Part shown: positions 1-15,000 of the stretch, one piece after another
Position numbering within the stretch: the stretch's first letter is position 1
Layout: each line of letters begins with the position of its first letter
Assembly: GCF_005484965.1 (NCBI RefSeq)
Contig: NZ_CP034036.1
Coordinates: 1,240,001 to 1,304,000 of the forward strand
Direction: 5' to 3'
Length of the DNA: 64,000 nucleotides
Origin: Brenneria nigrifluens DSM 30175 = ATCC 13028
GTDB taxonomy: Bacteria; Pseudomonadota; Gammaproteobacteria; Enterobacterales; Enterobacteriaceae
The notes under the pieces: generated by a model
Seen by the model: the letters and a program-made list of their open reading frames with translations, nothing else
Database searches by the model: none
Told to the model about the DNA's origin: nothing
Made by a program: the position numbers and the translations under genes

Positions 1-3000
1 TCATCGCTTTGGATGGCAGCCAACGGTTATTGGTTGCGGGAGAGCGTATCTACAGCGGCGAAGAAGTGGTTACCGGCGCCAACGGCGCGGTTTCGATAGC
101 CTTGCCTGACGGCCGTACGCTGGATTTAGGCCGCGACAGCCGCTGGAGCGATGTCGCTGAAATGACTTCTCAGAATAGGGTCGCGGCGGACGATGAAGTC
201 GCTACCTTACAATCCGCTATTGCCCAGGGGGAAGACCCGACCCAGGTATTGGATCCCACGGCTGCCGGCAATATCGATGCGGTTGAGGCTGGCGACGGCG
301 GCGGCGGTCATACGTCGGTGGTGTTGGACCTCACCGCGCAGATAGTAGAGGCTAACTCTGGTTTCCCGACGGAGGGACTGGGCGTTGCGTTTGATGCGGT
401 CGATGAGCGCGAAGGCGCTGACGAATCCGTAACGAGCTTGACAACCACGGTGGGGGATAGCAGCGATCCGACCTCTGTTATCCTGAGTTCTGATGCCCGC
501 GTGGCCGAAGGCGGAACGTTTACAGTCAGCGCCACCGTGGGCAGCCCGGTGACGGGAACCCCTTTGACTATCACCCTGACCGACGGTTCAACCATCACTC
601 TTCCGGTCGGGCAACAAACTGGCTCGGTACAAATCGATACGCGCGCTAACGATGAATACATGCAGGGCGACGAAAGTATCACTATCGGTATCGGGTCGAC
701 GGTGGGCGGCAACTTCGACAATCTGAATACTTCCAGCACCACGACCATCACGGTGGGCGACGTCGTTGACACCGTTAACGTAACCATTGAAAGCAACGGC
801 GATACTACTGAAGTACAGGACGCGGTCTTTACCATCAAGGTAGACCGGGTGCTGTCCGACGATCTGGTGGTAACGCTGAGCAACGGCGAGCAGGTCACCA
901 TCCGGTCGGGTGAGCGGAGTGTGGCTTATAGCGTGGCGGCGCAGGGCGACGATGTGTACGCCGATGCGGGCAGCGTCACGCTGGGCCTTACCGATGCCAG
1001 CGTGGCCGGCAAGGTGTTTGAAGATCTGCAACTGGGCGGTGACGCCACGGTAAACATTACCGATACGGTAGATACCACCACGCTGACGCTGGGCGATATC
1101 ACGGTGGCGGAAGGCAGTGATAGCGCCACCGTCAGTGCAACGCTGAGTAATCCCACCGATCGTGCCTTTACGGTAACGCTAAGCAATGGGGCGACCATTA
1201 CCTTTGCGGCTGGAGAAACGATCGGCACTTCGAGTGAGTTTGCAGTACAAGGGGATGATGTCTACCGGGACGGTGAAAGCTACACGATAAGCGTAACGGA
1301 TGCGGGTGAGCATAATTTCGAGCAACTGGATACCAGTGACACAGCCACGGTGACGGTGACCGATACGGTCGACACCACCACGCTGACGCTGGGCGATATC
1401 ACGGTGGCGGAAGGCAGTGATAGCGCCACCGTGAGCGCCACACTGAGTAACCCGACCGATCGTGCCTTTACGGTAACGTTAAGTAACGGGGCGACCATCA
1501 CTTTTGCCGCAGGGACGACAACCGGAATTTCATCGGCGTTTGCAGTGCAGGGGGATGATGTTTACCGGGACGGAGAAAGCTACACGTTAAGCGTAACCGA
1601 CGCGGGCGAGCACAACTTTGAACAGTTGGACACCAGCGATACCGCGACAGTGACGGTGACCGACACGGTGGATACCACTACGCTGACGTTGGGTGATGTG
1701 AGCGTGGCGGAGGGCAGCGAAAGCGCCACCGTCAGTGCAACGCTAAGTAATCCCACCGATCGTGCCTTTACCGTGACGTTAAGCAATGGCGCGACCATTA
1801 CCTTTGCGGCTGGAGAAACGATCGGGACTTCGAGTGAGTTTGCAGTACAAGGGGATGATGTTTACCGGGACGGTGAAAGCTATACGCTAAGCGTAACGGA
1901 TGCGGGTGAGCATAACTTTGAACAGTTGGATACCAGCGATACCGCGACAGTGACGGTGACCGATACGGTCGACACCACTACGCTGACGCTGGGCGATATC
2001 ACGGTGGCGGAGGGCAGCGACAGCGCCACCGTCAGTGCAACGCTGAGTAATCCCACCGATCGTGCCTTTACGGTAACGCTAAGCAATGGGGCGACCATTA
2101 CCTTTGCGGCTGGAGAAACGATCGGGACTTCGAGCGAGTTTGTAGTACAAGGGGATGATGTCTACCGGGACGCTGAAAGCTACACGATAAGCGTAGTGAA
2201 TGCCGGTGAGCATAACTTTGAACAACTGACCAGTAATGAAGCTACGGTAAACATTACCGATACCGTAGATACCACCACATTGACGCTGGGCGATATCACG
2301 GTGGCGGAAGGCAGCGACAGCGCCACCGTCAGCGCTACGCTGAGTAACCCGACCGATCGTGCCTTTACGGTAACGCTAAGCAATGGCGCGACCATTACCT
2401 TTGCCGCCGGGTCAACGACCGGTACTTCGAGCGAGTTTGCAGTACAAGGGGATGATGTTTACCGGGACGGTGAAAGCTATACGCTAAGCGTAACGGATGC
2501 GGGTGAGCATAACTTTGAGCAACTGGATACCAGCGATACCGCGACAGTGACGGTGACCGATACGGTCGATACCACCACGCTAACGCTGGGTGATATCACG
2601 GTGGCGGAAGGCAGCGACAGCGCCACCGTCAGCGCCACGCTAAGTAATCCCACCGACCGTGCCTTTACCGTGACGTTAAGCAATGGGGCGACCATTACCT
2701 TTGCGGCTGGAGAAACGATCGGGACTTCGAGCGAGTTTACGGTGCAGGGCGATGATGTTTATCAGGACGGTGAAAGCTACACGCTAAGCGTAACGAACGC
2801 GGGTGAGCATAACTTCGAGCAACTGGATACCAGTGATACCGCCACGGTAACGGTGACCGATACGGTGGATACCACTACGCTGACGTTGGGTGATGTGAGC
2901 GTGGCGGAGGGCAGCGATAGCGCCACCGTCAGTGCAACGCTGAGTAATCCCACCGACCGTGCCTTTACCGTGACGTTAAGTAACGGGGCAACCATTACCT

Positions 3001-6000
3001 TTGCCGCCGGGGCAACGACCGGCACCTCGAGCGCCTTTGCGGTGCAGGGCGATGATGTTTATCAGGACGGTGAAAGCTACACGCTAAGCGTGACGGATGC
3101 CGGTGAGCACAACTTTGAACAGTTGGACACCAGCGATACCGCGACAGTGACGGTGACCGATACGGTCGACACCACCACGCTGACGCTGGGTGATGTGAGC
3201 GTGGCGGAAGGCAGCGACAGCGCCACCGTCAGCGCTACGCTGAGTAATCCCACCGATCGTGCCTTTACCGTGACGTTAAGCAATGGCGCGATTATTACCT
3301 TTGCCGCCGGGTCAACGACCGGCACTTCGAGTGAGTTTGCAGTACAAGGGGATGATGTTTACCGGGACGGTGAAAGCTATACGCTAAGCGTAACGGATGC
3401 GGGTGAGCATAACTTTGAGCAACTGGATACCAGCGATACCGCGACAGTGACGGTGACCGACACGGTGGATACCACTACGCTGACGTTGGGTGATGTGAGC
3501 GTGGCGGAGGGCAGCGAAAGCGCCACCGTCAGTGCAACGCTAAGTAATCCCACCGATCGTGCCTTTACCGTGACGTTAAGCAATGGGGCGACCATTACCT
3601 TTTCGGCTGGAGAAACGATCGGGACTTCGAGCGCCTTTGCGGTGCAAGGGGATGATGTTTACCGGGACGGAGAAAGCTACACGTTAAGCGTAACCGACGC
3701 GGGTGAGCATAACTTCGAGCAACTGGATACCAGCGACACGGCAACGGTGACGGTGACCGATACGGTCGACACCACCACATTGACGCTGGGCGATATCACG
3801 GTGGCGGAAGGCAGCGATAGCGCCACCGTCAGTGCCACGCTGAGTAATCCCACCGATCGTGCCTTTACCGTGACGTTAAGCAATGGGGCGACCATTACCT
3901 TTGCCGCCGGGTCAACGACCGGCACCTCGAGCGCCTTTGCGGTGCAGGGCGATGATGTTTATCAGGACGGTGAAAGCTACACGCTAAGCGTGACGGATGC
4001 GGGTGAGCACAACTTTGAACAGTTGGACACCAGCGATACCGCGACAGTGACGGTGACCGACACTGTGGATACGGTCAATGTCACCATCGAGTCCAATGGC
4101 GACGTCACCGAAGCCCAGGATGCGGTCTTTACTATCAAGGCAGACCGGGTACTGTCCGACGATCTGGTGGTGACCCTAAGCAATGGCGACACGGTGACTA
4201 TCCAGGCGGGTGAGCAGAGTGTGGCTTATAGCGTGGCGGCGCAGGGCGAAGATGTGTACGCCGATGCGGGCAACGTCACGCTGGGCCTTGCCTATGCCAG
4301 CGTGGCCGGCAAGGTCTTTGAAGATCTGCAACTAGGCGGTGACGCTACGGTAAATATTACCGACACGGTAGATACCACCACGCTGACGCTGGGCGATATC
4401 ACGGTGGCGGAAGGCAGCGATAGCGCCACCGTTAGCGCCACACTGAGTAACCCGACCGACCGTGCCTTTACCGTGACGCTAAGTAACGGGGCGACCATTA
4501 CCTTTGCCGCCGGGTCAACGACCGGGACTTCGAGCGAGTTTGTAGTACAAGGGGATGATGTCTACCGGGACGCTGAAAGCTATACGCTAAGCGTAACGAA
4601 TGCGGGTGAGCATAACTTCGAACAGTTGGATACCAGCGATACCGCGACAGTGACGGTGACCGACACGGTCGATACCACCACGTTGACGCTGGGTGATGTG
4701 AGCGTGGCGGAGGGCAGCGATAGCGCCACCGTCAGCGCTACGCTGAGTAACCCGACCGATCGTGCCTTTACGGTAACGCTAAGCAATGGCGCGACCATTA
4801 CCTTTGCCGCCGGGTCAACGACCGGTACTTCGAGCGAGTTTGCAGTACAAGGGGATGATGTTTACCGGGACGGTGAAAGCTATACGCTAAGCGTAACGGA
4901 TGCGGGTGAGCATAACTTTGAGCAACTGGATACCAGCGATACCGCGACAGTGACGGTGACCGATACGGTCGATACCACCACGCTAACGCTGGGTGATATC
5001 ACGGTGGCGGAAGGTAGCGACAGCGCCACCGTTGGCGCCACGCTAAGCCATGCCACCGATCGTGCCTTTACCGTGACGCTAAGTAACGGGGCAACCATTA
5101 CCTTTGCGGCTGGAGAAACGATCGGCACTTCGAGCGAGTTTGTAGTACAAGGGGATGATGTCTACCGGGACGGTGAAAGCTATACGCTAAGCGTAACGAA
5201 TGCGGGTGAGCATAACTTCGAGCAACTGGATACCAGTGATACCGCGACAGTCACGATTACCGACACGGTAGATACCACCACGTTGACGCTGGGTGATGTG
5301 AGCGTGGCGGAGGGCAGCGACAGCGCCACCGTGAGCGCCACACTGAGTAACCCGACCGATCGTGCCTTTACGGTAACGTTAAGTAACGGGGCGACCATTA
5401 CCTTTGCCGCCGGGTCAACGACCGGGACTTCGAGCGAGTTTGTAGTTCAAGGGGATGATGTCTACCGGGACGCTGAAAGCTACACGATAAGCGTAGTGAA
5501 TGCCGGTGAGCATAACTTTGAACAACTGACCAGTAATGAAGCTACGGTAAACATTACCGATACCGTAGATACCACCACATTGACGCTGGGCGATATCACG
5601 GTGGCGGAGGGCAGCGACAGCGCCACCGTCAGCGCAACGCTGAGTAATCCCACCGATCGTGCCTTTACCGTGACGCTAAGTAACGGGGCAACCATTACCT
5701 TTGCGGCTGGAGAAACGATCGGCACTTCGAGCGAGTTTGTAGTACAAGGGGATGATGTCTACCGGGACGGTGAAAGCTACACGCTAAGCGTGACGGATGC
5801 CGGTGAGCACAACTTTGAACAGTTGGACACCAGCGATACCGCGACAGTGACGGTGACCGACACGGTGGATACGGTCAATGTCACCATCGAGTCCAATGGC
5901 GACGTCACCGAAGCCCAGGATGCGGTCTTTACTATCAAGGCAGACCGGGTACTGTCCGACGATCTGGTGGTGACGCTAAGCAATGGCGACACGGTGACTA

Positions 6001-9000
6001 TCCAGGCGGGTGAGCAGAGTGTGGCTTATAGTGTGGCGGCGCAGGGCGAAGATGTGTACGCCGATGCGGGCAACGTCACGCTGGGCCTTACCGATGCCAG
6101 CGTGGCCGGCAAGGTGTTTGAAGATCTGCAACTAGGCGGTGACGCTACGGTAAATATTACCGACACGGTAGATACCACCACGCTGACGCTGGGCGATATC
6201 ACGGTGGCGGAAGGCAGCGATAGCGCCACCGTTAGCGCCACACTGAGTAATCCCACCGATCGTGCCTTTACCGTGACGCTAAGTAACGGGGCGACCATTA
6301 CCTTTGCCGCCGGGTCAACGACCGGGACTTCGAGCGAGTTTGTAGTACAAGGGGATGATGTCTACCGGGACGCTGAAAGCTATACGCTAAGCGTAACGGA
6401 TGCGGGTGAGCATAACTTTGAACAGTTGGATACCAGCGATACCGCGACAGTGACGGTGACCGATACGGTCGACACCACTACGCTGACGCTGGGCGATATC
6501 ACGGTGGCGGAGGGCAGCGACAGCGCCACCGTCAGTGCAACGCTGAGTAATCCCACCGATCGTGCCTTTACCGTGACGTTAAGCAATGGCGCGACCATTA
6601 CCTTTGCGGCTGGAGAAACGATCGGGACTTCGAGTGAGTTTGCAGTACAAGGGGATGATGTTTACCGGGACGGTGAAAGCTATACGCTAAGCGTAACGGA
6701 TGCGGGTGAGCATAACTTTGAACAGTTGGATACCAGCGATACCGCGACAGTGACGGTGACCGATACGGTCGACACCACTACGCTGACGCTGGGCGATATC
6801 ACGGTGGCGGAGGGCAGCGACAGCGCCACCGTCAGTGCAACGCTGAGTAATCCCACCGATCGTGCCTTTACGGTAACGCTAAGCAATGGGGCGACCATTA
6901 CCTTTGCGGCTGGAGAAACGATCGGGACTTCGAGCGAGTTTGTAGTACAAGGGGATGATGTCTACCGGGACGCTGAAAGCTACACGATAAGCGTAGTGAA
7001 TGCCGGTGAGCATAACTTTGAACAACTGACCAGTAATGAAGCTACGGTAAACATTACCGATACCGTAGATACCACCACATTGACGCTGGGCGATATCACG
7101 GTGGCGGAAGGCAGCGACAGCGCCACCGTCAGCGCCACGCTAAGTAATCCCACCGACCGTGCCTTTACCGTGACGTTAAGCAATGGGGCGACCATTACCT
7201 TTGCCGCCGGGTCAACAACCGGCACCTCGAGCGCCTTTGCAGTGCAGGGCGATGATGTTTATCAGGACGGTGAAAGCTATACGCTAAGCGTAGCGAATGC
7301 CGGTGAGCATAACTTTGAGCAACTGGATACCAGCGATACCGCCACGGTAACGGTGACCGATACGGTCGACACCACCACATTGACGCTGGGCGATATCACG
7401 GTGGCGGAGGGCAGCGACAGCGCCACAGTCAGCGCTACGCTAAGTAATCCCAACGATCGTGCCTTTACGGTGACGTTAAGCAACGGGGCGACCATTACCT
7501 TTGCCGCAGGGGCGACAACCGGTACTTCATCGGCGTTTGCAGTGCAGGGGGATGATGTTTACCGGGACGGAGAAAGCTACACGTTAAGCGTAACCGACGC
7601 GGGCGAGCACAACTTTGAACAGTTGGACACCAGCGATACCGCGACAGTGACGGTGACCGACACGGTGGATACCACTACGCTGACGTTGGGTGATGTGAGC
7701 GTGGCGGAGGGCAGCGACAGCGCCACCGTCAGTGCAACGCTGAGTAATCCCACCGATCGTGCCTTTACCGTGACGTTAAGCAATGGTGCGACCATCACTT
7801 TTGCCGCAGGGGCGACAACCGGTACTTCATCGGCGTTTGCAGTGCAGGGGGATGATGTTTACCGGGACGGAGAAAGCTACACGTTAAGCGTAACCGACGC
7901 GGGCGAGCACAACTTTGAACAGTTGGACACCAGCGATACCGCGACAGTGACGGTGACCGACACGGTGGATACCACTACGCTGACGTTGGGTGATGTGAGC
8001 GTGGCGGAAGGCAGCGACAGCGCCACCGTCAGCGCCACACTGAGTAACCCGACCGATCGTGCCTTTACGGTAACGTTAAGTAATGGCGCCACCATTACCT
8101 TTGCCGCCGGGGCAACGACCGGCACCTCGAGCGCCTTTGCGGTGCAGGGCGAGGATGTTTATCAGGACGGTGAAAGCTACACGATAAGCGTAGTGAATGC
8201 CGGTGAGCATAACTTCGAGCAACTGGATACCAGTGATACAGCGACAGTCACGGTGACCGACACGGTCGATACCACCACATTGACGCTGGGCGATGTGAGC
8301 GTGGCGGAGGGCAGTGATAGCGCCACCGTCAGCGCCACGCTAAGTAATCCCACCGATCGTGCCTTTACGGTAACGCTAAGCAATGGCGCGACCATTACCT
8401 TTGCGGCTGGAGAAACGATCGGGACTTCGAGTGAGTTTGCAGTACAAGGGGATGATGTTTACCGGGACGGTGAAAGCTATACGCTAAGCGTAACGGATGC
8501 GGGTGAGCATAACTTTGAACAGTTGGACACCAGCGACACGGCAACGGTGATCGTTAGCGATACGGTGGATACCGTCAACGTGACGATCGATAGCAACGGC
8601 GATGTCACGGAAGCGCAAGACGCGGTCTTTACCGTCAAGGTAGACCGGGTGCTACCCGACGATCTGGTGGTCACCCTAAGCAATGGCGACACGGTGACTA
8701 TCCAGGCGGGCGAGCGGAGTGTGGCTTATAGCGTGGCGGCGCAGGGCGACGATGTGTACGCCGATGCGGGCAGCGTCACGCTGGGCCTTACCGATGCCAG
8801 CGTGGCCGGCAAGGTCTTTGAAGATCTGCAACTAGGCGGTGACGCTACGGTAAATATTACCGATACGGTAGATACCACCACGCTGACGCTGGGCGATATC
8901 ACGGTGGCGGAAGGCAGCGAAAGCGCCACCGTCAGCGCAACGCTAAGTAACCCGACCGACCGTGCCTTTACGGTGACGTTAAGCAATGGCGCGACCATTA

Positions 9001-12000
9001 CCTTTGCCGCAGGGGCGACAACCGGTACTTCATCGGCGTTTGCAGTGCAGGGCGATGATGTTTATCAGGACGGTGAAAGCTATACGCTAAACGTAGCGAA
9101 TGCGGGTGAGCATAACTTTGAACAACTGACCAGTAATGAAGCTACGGTAAACATTACCGACACGGTAGATACCACTACGCTAACGCTGGGTGATATCACG
9201 GTGGCGGAAGGTAGCGATAGTGCCACCGTCAGCGCAACGCTAAGTAACCCGACCGACCGTGCCTTTACGGTGACGTTAAGCAATGGCGCGACCATTACCT
9301 TTGCCGCAGGGGCGACAACCGGTACTTCATCGGCGTTTGCAGTCCAGGGGGATGATGTTTACCGGGACGGAGAAAGCTACACGTTAAGCGTAACCGACGC
9401 GGGCGAGCATAACTTTGAACAGTTGGACACCAGCGATACCGCGACAGTGACGGTGACCGACACGGTGGATACCACTACGCTGACGTTGGGTGATGTGAGC
9501 GTGGCGGAAGGCAGCGATAGCGCCACCGTCAGCGCCACACTGAGTAACCCGACCGATCGTGCCTTTACGGTAACGTTAAGTAACGGGGCGACCATCACTT
9601 TTGCAGCCGGATCGACAACCGCTACCTCATCAGCCTTTGCGGTGCAGGGCGAGGATGTTTATCAAGATGGAGAAAGCTACACGCTAAGCGTAACGAACGC
9701 CGGTGAGCATAACTTTGAGCAACTGGATACCAGCGATACCGCCACGGTAACGGTGACCGACACGGTGGATGTTACTACGCTAACGCTGGGTGATATCACG
9801 GTGGCGGAAGGCAGCGATAGTGCCACCGTCAGCGCCACGCTAAGTAACCCGACCGACCGTGCCTTTACGGTGACGTTAAGCAATGGCGCGACCATTACCT
9901 TTGCCGCAGGGGCGACAACCGGTACTTCATCGGCGTTTGCAGTGCAGGGCGAGGATGTTTATCAAGATGGAGAAAGCTACACGCTAAGCGTAACGAACGC
10001 CGGTGAGCATAACTTTGAGCAACTGGATACCAGCGATACCGCCACGGTAACGGTGACCGACACGGTGGATGTTACTACGCTAACGCTGGGTGATATCACG
10101 GTGGCGGAAGGCAGCGATAGTGCCACCGTCAGCGCAACGCTAAGTAACCCGACCGACCGTGCCTTTACGGTGACGTTAAGCAATGGCGCGACCATTACCT
10201 TTGCCGCCGGGTCAACAACCGGCACCTCGAGCGCCTTTGCAGTGCAGGGCGATGATGTTTATCAGGACGGTGAAAGCTATACGCTAAACGTAGCGAATGC
10301 GGGTGAGCATAACTTTGAACAACTGACCAGTAATGAAGCTACGGTAAACATTACCGATACGGTAGATACCACTACGCTGACGCTGGGCGATATCACGGTG
10401 GCGGAAGGCAGCGACAGCGCCACCGTCAGCGCCACGCTAAGCCATGCCACTGACCGTGCCTTTACGGTAACGTTAAGTAACGGGGCAACCATTACCTTTG
10501 CCGCCGGGGCAACGACCGGCACCTCGAGCGCCTTTGCGGTGCAGGGCGAGGATGTTTATCAGGACGGTGAAAGCTACACGATAAGCGTAGTGAATGCCGG
10601 TGAGCATAACTTCGAGCAACTGGATACCAGTGATACAGCGACAGTCACGGTGACCGACACGGTCGATACCACCACATTGACGCTGGGCGATATCACGGTG
10701 GCGGAAGGCAGTGATAGCGCCACCGTCAGCGCCACGCTAAGTAATCCTACCGACCGTGCCTTTACGGTAACGCTAAGCAATGGGGCGACTATTACCTTTG
10801 CCGCCGGGTCAACGACCGGGACTTCGAGCGAGTTTGCAGTACAAGGGGATGATGTCTACCGGGACGGAGAAAGCTATACGCTAAGCGTAGCGAATGCCGG
10901 TGAACATAATTTCGAGCAACTGGATACCCGCGACACGGCCACGGTAACGGTGACCGACTCGGTGGATACGGTCAATGTCACCATCGAGTCCAATGGTGAC
11001 GTGACTGAAGCGCAGGACGCGGTCTTTACCATCAAGGCAGACCGGGTACTGTCCGACGATCTGGTGGTAACCCTAAGCAATGGCGACACGGTGACTATCC
11101 AGGCGGGTGAGCAGAGTGTGGCTTATAGCGTGGCGGCGCAGGGCGACGATGTGTACGCCGATGCGGGCAGCGTCACGCTGGGCCTTACCGACGCCAGCGT
11201 AGCCGGCAAGGTCTTTGAAGATCTGCAACTGGGCGGTGACGCTACGGTAAATATTACTGACACGGTAGATACCACCACATTGACGCTGGGCGATATCACG
11301 GTGGCGGAAGGCAGCGACAGCGCCACCGTCAGCGCCACGCTGAGTAATCCCACCGACCGTGCCTTTACCGTGACGTTAAGCAATGGGGCAACCATTACCT
11401 TTGCCGCCGGGGCAACGACCGGGACTTCGAGCGAGTTTGTAGTTCAAGGGGATGATGTCTACCGGGACGCTGAAAGCTATACGCTAAGCGTAACGAACGC
11501 CGGTGAGCATAACTTCGAGCAACTGGATACCAGTGATACAGCCACGGTAACGGTGACCGACACAGAAGATACCACTACGCTGACGCTGGGCGATATCACG
11601 GTGGCGGAAGGCAGTGATAGCGCCACCGTCAGCGCCACGCTAAGTAATCCCACCGATCGTGCCTTTACCGTGACGCTAAGCAATGGTGCGACTATTACCT
11701 TTGCCGCCGGGTCAACAACCGGCACCTCGAGCGCCTTTGCAGTGCAGGGCGATGATGTTTATCAGGACGGTGAAAGCTACACGCTAAGCGTAACGAACGC
11801 GGGTGAGCATAACTTTGAGCAACTGGATACCAGCGATACCGCGACAGTGACGGTGACCGACACGGTGGATGTTACTACGCTAACGCTGGGTGATATCACG
11901 GTGGCGGAAGGTAGCGATAGTGCCACCGTCAGCGCAACGCTAAGTAACCCGACCGACCGTGCCTTTACGGTGACGTTAAGCAATGGCGCGACCATTACCT

Positions 12001-15000
12001 TTGCCGCAGGGGCGACAACCGGTACTTCATCGGCGTTTGCAGTGCAGGGCGATGATGTTTATCAGGACGGTGAAAGCTATACGCTAAACGTAGCGAATGC
12101 GGGTGAGCATAACTTTGAACAACTGACCAGTAATGAAGCTACGGTAAACATTACCGATACGGTAGATACCACTACGCTGACGCTGGGCGATATCACGGTG
12201 GCGGAAGGCAGCGACAGCGCCACCGTCAGCGCCACGCTAAGCCATGCCACTGACCGTGCCTTTACGGTAACGTTAAGTAACGGGGCAACCATTACCTTTG
12301 CCGCCGGGGCAACGACCGGCACCTCGAGCGCCTTTGCGGTGCAGGGCGAGGATGTTTATCAGGACGGTGAAAGCTACACGATAAGCGTAGTGAATGCCGG
12401 TGAGCATAACTTCGAGCAACTGGATACCAGTGATACAGCGACAGTCACGGTGACCGACACGGTCGATACCACCACATTGACGCTGGGCGATATCACGGTG
12501 GCGGAAGGCAGTGATAGCGCCACCGTCAGCGCCACGCTAAGTAATCCCACCGATCGTGCCTTTACGGTAACGCTAAGCAATGGCGCGACCATTACCTTTG
12601 CGGCTGGAGAAACGATCGGGACTTCGAGCGAGTTTGCAGTACAAGGGGATGATGTTTACCGGGACGGTGAAAGCTACACGCTAAGCGTAACGGATGCGGG
12701 TGAGCATAACTTTGAGCAACTGGATACCAGTGATACCGCGACAGTGACGGTGACCGATACGGTCGACACCACCACGCTAACGCTGGGTGATATCGCGGTG
12801 GCGGAAGGTAGCGATAGTGCCACCGTTAGCGCAACGCTAAGTAACCCGACCGACCGTGCCTTTACGGTGACGTTAAGTAACGGGGCGACCATTACCTTTG
12901 CCGCCGGGTCAACAACCGGCACCTCTTCGGCTTTTGCGGTCCAGGGTGACGATGTTTATCAAGACGGAGAAAGCTATACGCTAAGCGTGACGGATGCCGG
13001 TGAGCACAACTTTGAACAGTTGGACACCAGCGATACCGCGACAGTGACGGTGACCGACACGGTGGATACGGTCAATGTCACCATCGAGTCCAATGGCGAC
13101 GTCACCGAAGCCCAGGATGCGGTCTTTACTATCAAGGCAGACCGGGTACTGTCCGACGATCTGGTGGTGACCCTAAGCAATGGCGACACGGTGACTATCC
13201 AGGCGGGTGAGCAGAGTGTGGCTTATAGTGTGGCGGCGCAGGGCGAAGATGTGTACGCCGATGCGGGCAACGTCACGCTGGGCCTTACCGATGCCAGCGT
13301 GGCCGGCAAGGTGTTTGAAGATCTGCAACTAGGCGGTGACGCTACGGTAAATATTACCGACACGGTAGATACCACCACGCTGACGCTGGGCGATATCACG
13401 GTGGCGGAAGGCAGCGATAGCGCCACCGTTAGCGCCACACTGAGTAATCCCACCGATCGTGCCTTTACCGTGACGCTAAGTAACGGGGCGACCATTACCT
13501 TTGCCGCCGGGTCAACGACCGGGACTTCGAGCGAGTTTGTAGTTCAAGGGGATGATGTCTACCGGGACGCTGAAAGCTACACGATAAGCGTAGTGAATGC
13601 CGGTGAGCATAACTTTGAACAACTGACCAGTAATGAAGCTACGGTAAACATTACCGATACCGTAGATACCACCACATTGACGCTGGGCGATATCACGGTG
13701 GCGGAGGGCAGCGACAGCGCCACCGTCAGCGCAACGCTGAGTAATCCCACCGATCGTGCCTTTACCGTGACGTTAAGCAATGGAGCGACCATTACCTTTG
13801 CCGCAGGGGCGACAACCGGTACTTCAAGCGAGTTTGCAGTACAAGGGGATGATGTTTACCGGGACGGTGAAAGCTACACGCTAAGCGTGACGGATGCCGG
13901 TGAGCACAACTTTGAACAGTTGGATACCAGCGATACCGCGACAGTGACGGTGACCGATACGGTCGACACCACCACGCTGACGCTGGGTGATATCGCGGTG
14001 GCGGAAGGTAGCGACAGCGCCACCGTCAGCGCAACGCTGAGTAATTCCACCGATCGTGCCTTTACGGTAACGCTAAGCAATGGTGCGACCATCACTTTTG
14101 CCGCCGGGTCAACGACCGGAATTTCATCGGCGTTTGCAGTGCAGGGCGATGATGTTTATCAGGACGGTGAAAGCTACACGCTAAGCGTAACGGATTCCGG
14201 TGAGCACAACTTTGAACAGTTGGACACCAGCGATACCGCGACAGTGACGGTGACCGACACGGTGGATACCACTACGCTGACGTTGGGTGATGTGAGCGTG
14301 GCGGAGGGCAGCGACAGCGCCACCGTCAGCGCCACACTGAGTAACCCGACCGATCGTGCCTTTACGGTAACGTTAAGTAACGGGGCGACCATCACTTTTG
14401 CAGCCGGATCGACAACCGCTACCTCATCAGCCTTTGCGGTGCAGGGCGATGATGTTTATCAGGACGGTGAAAGCTACACGATAAGCGTAGTGAATGCCGG
14501 TGAGCATAACTTTGAACAACTGACCAGTAATGAAGCTACGGTAAACATTACCGATACCGTAGATACCACCACGCTGACGCTGGGCGATATCACGGTGGCG
14601 GAAGGCAGCGACAGCGCCACCGTCAGCGCCACGCTAAGTAATCCCACCGACCGTGCCTTTACCGTGACGTTAAGCAATGGGGCGACCATTACCTTTGCGG
14701 CTGGAGAAACGATCGGGACTTCGAGCGAGTTTGCGGTGCAGGGCGATGATGTTTATCAGGACGGTGAAAGCTATACGCTAAGCGTAGCGAATGCCGGTGA
14801 GCATAACTTTGAGCAACTGGATACCAGCGATACCGCCACGGTAACGGTGACCGATACGGTCGACACCACCACATTGACGCTGGGCGATATCACGGTGGCG
14901 GAGGGCAGCGACAGCGCCACCGTCAGCGCAACGCTGAGTAATCCCACCGATCGTGCCTTTACCGTGACGTTAAGCAATGGCGCGACCATTACCTTTGCCG

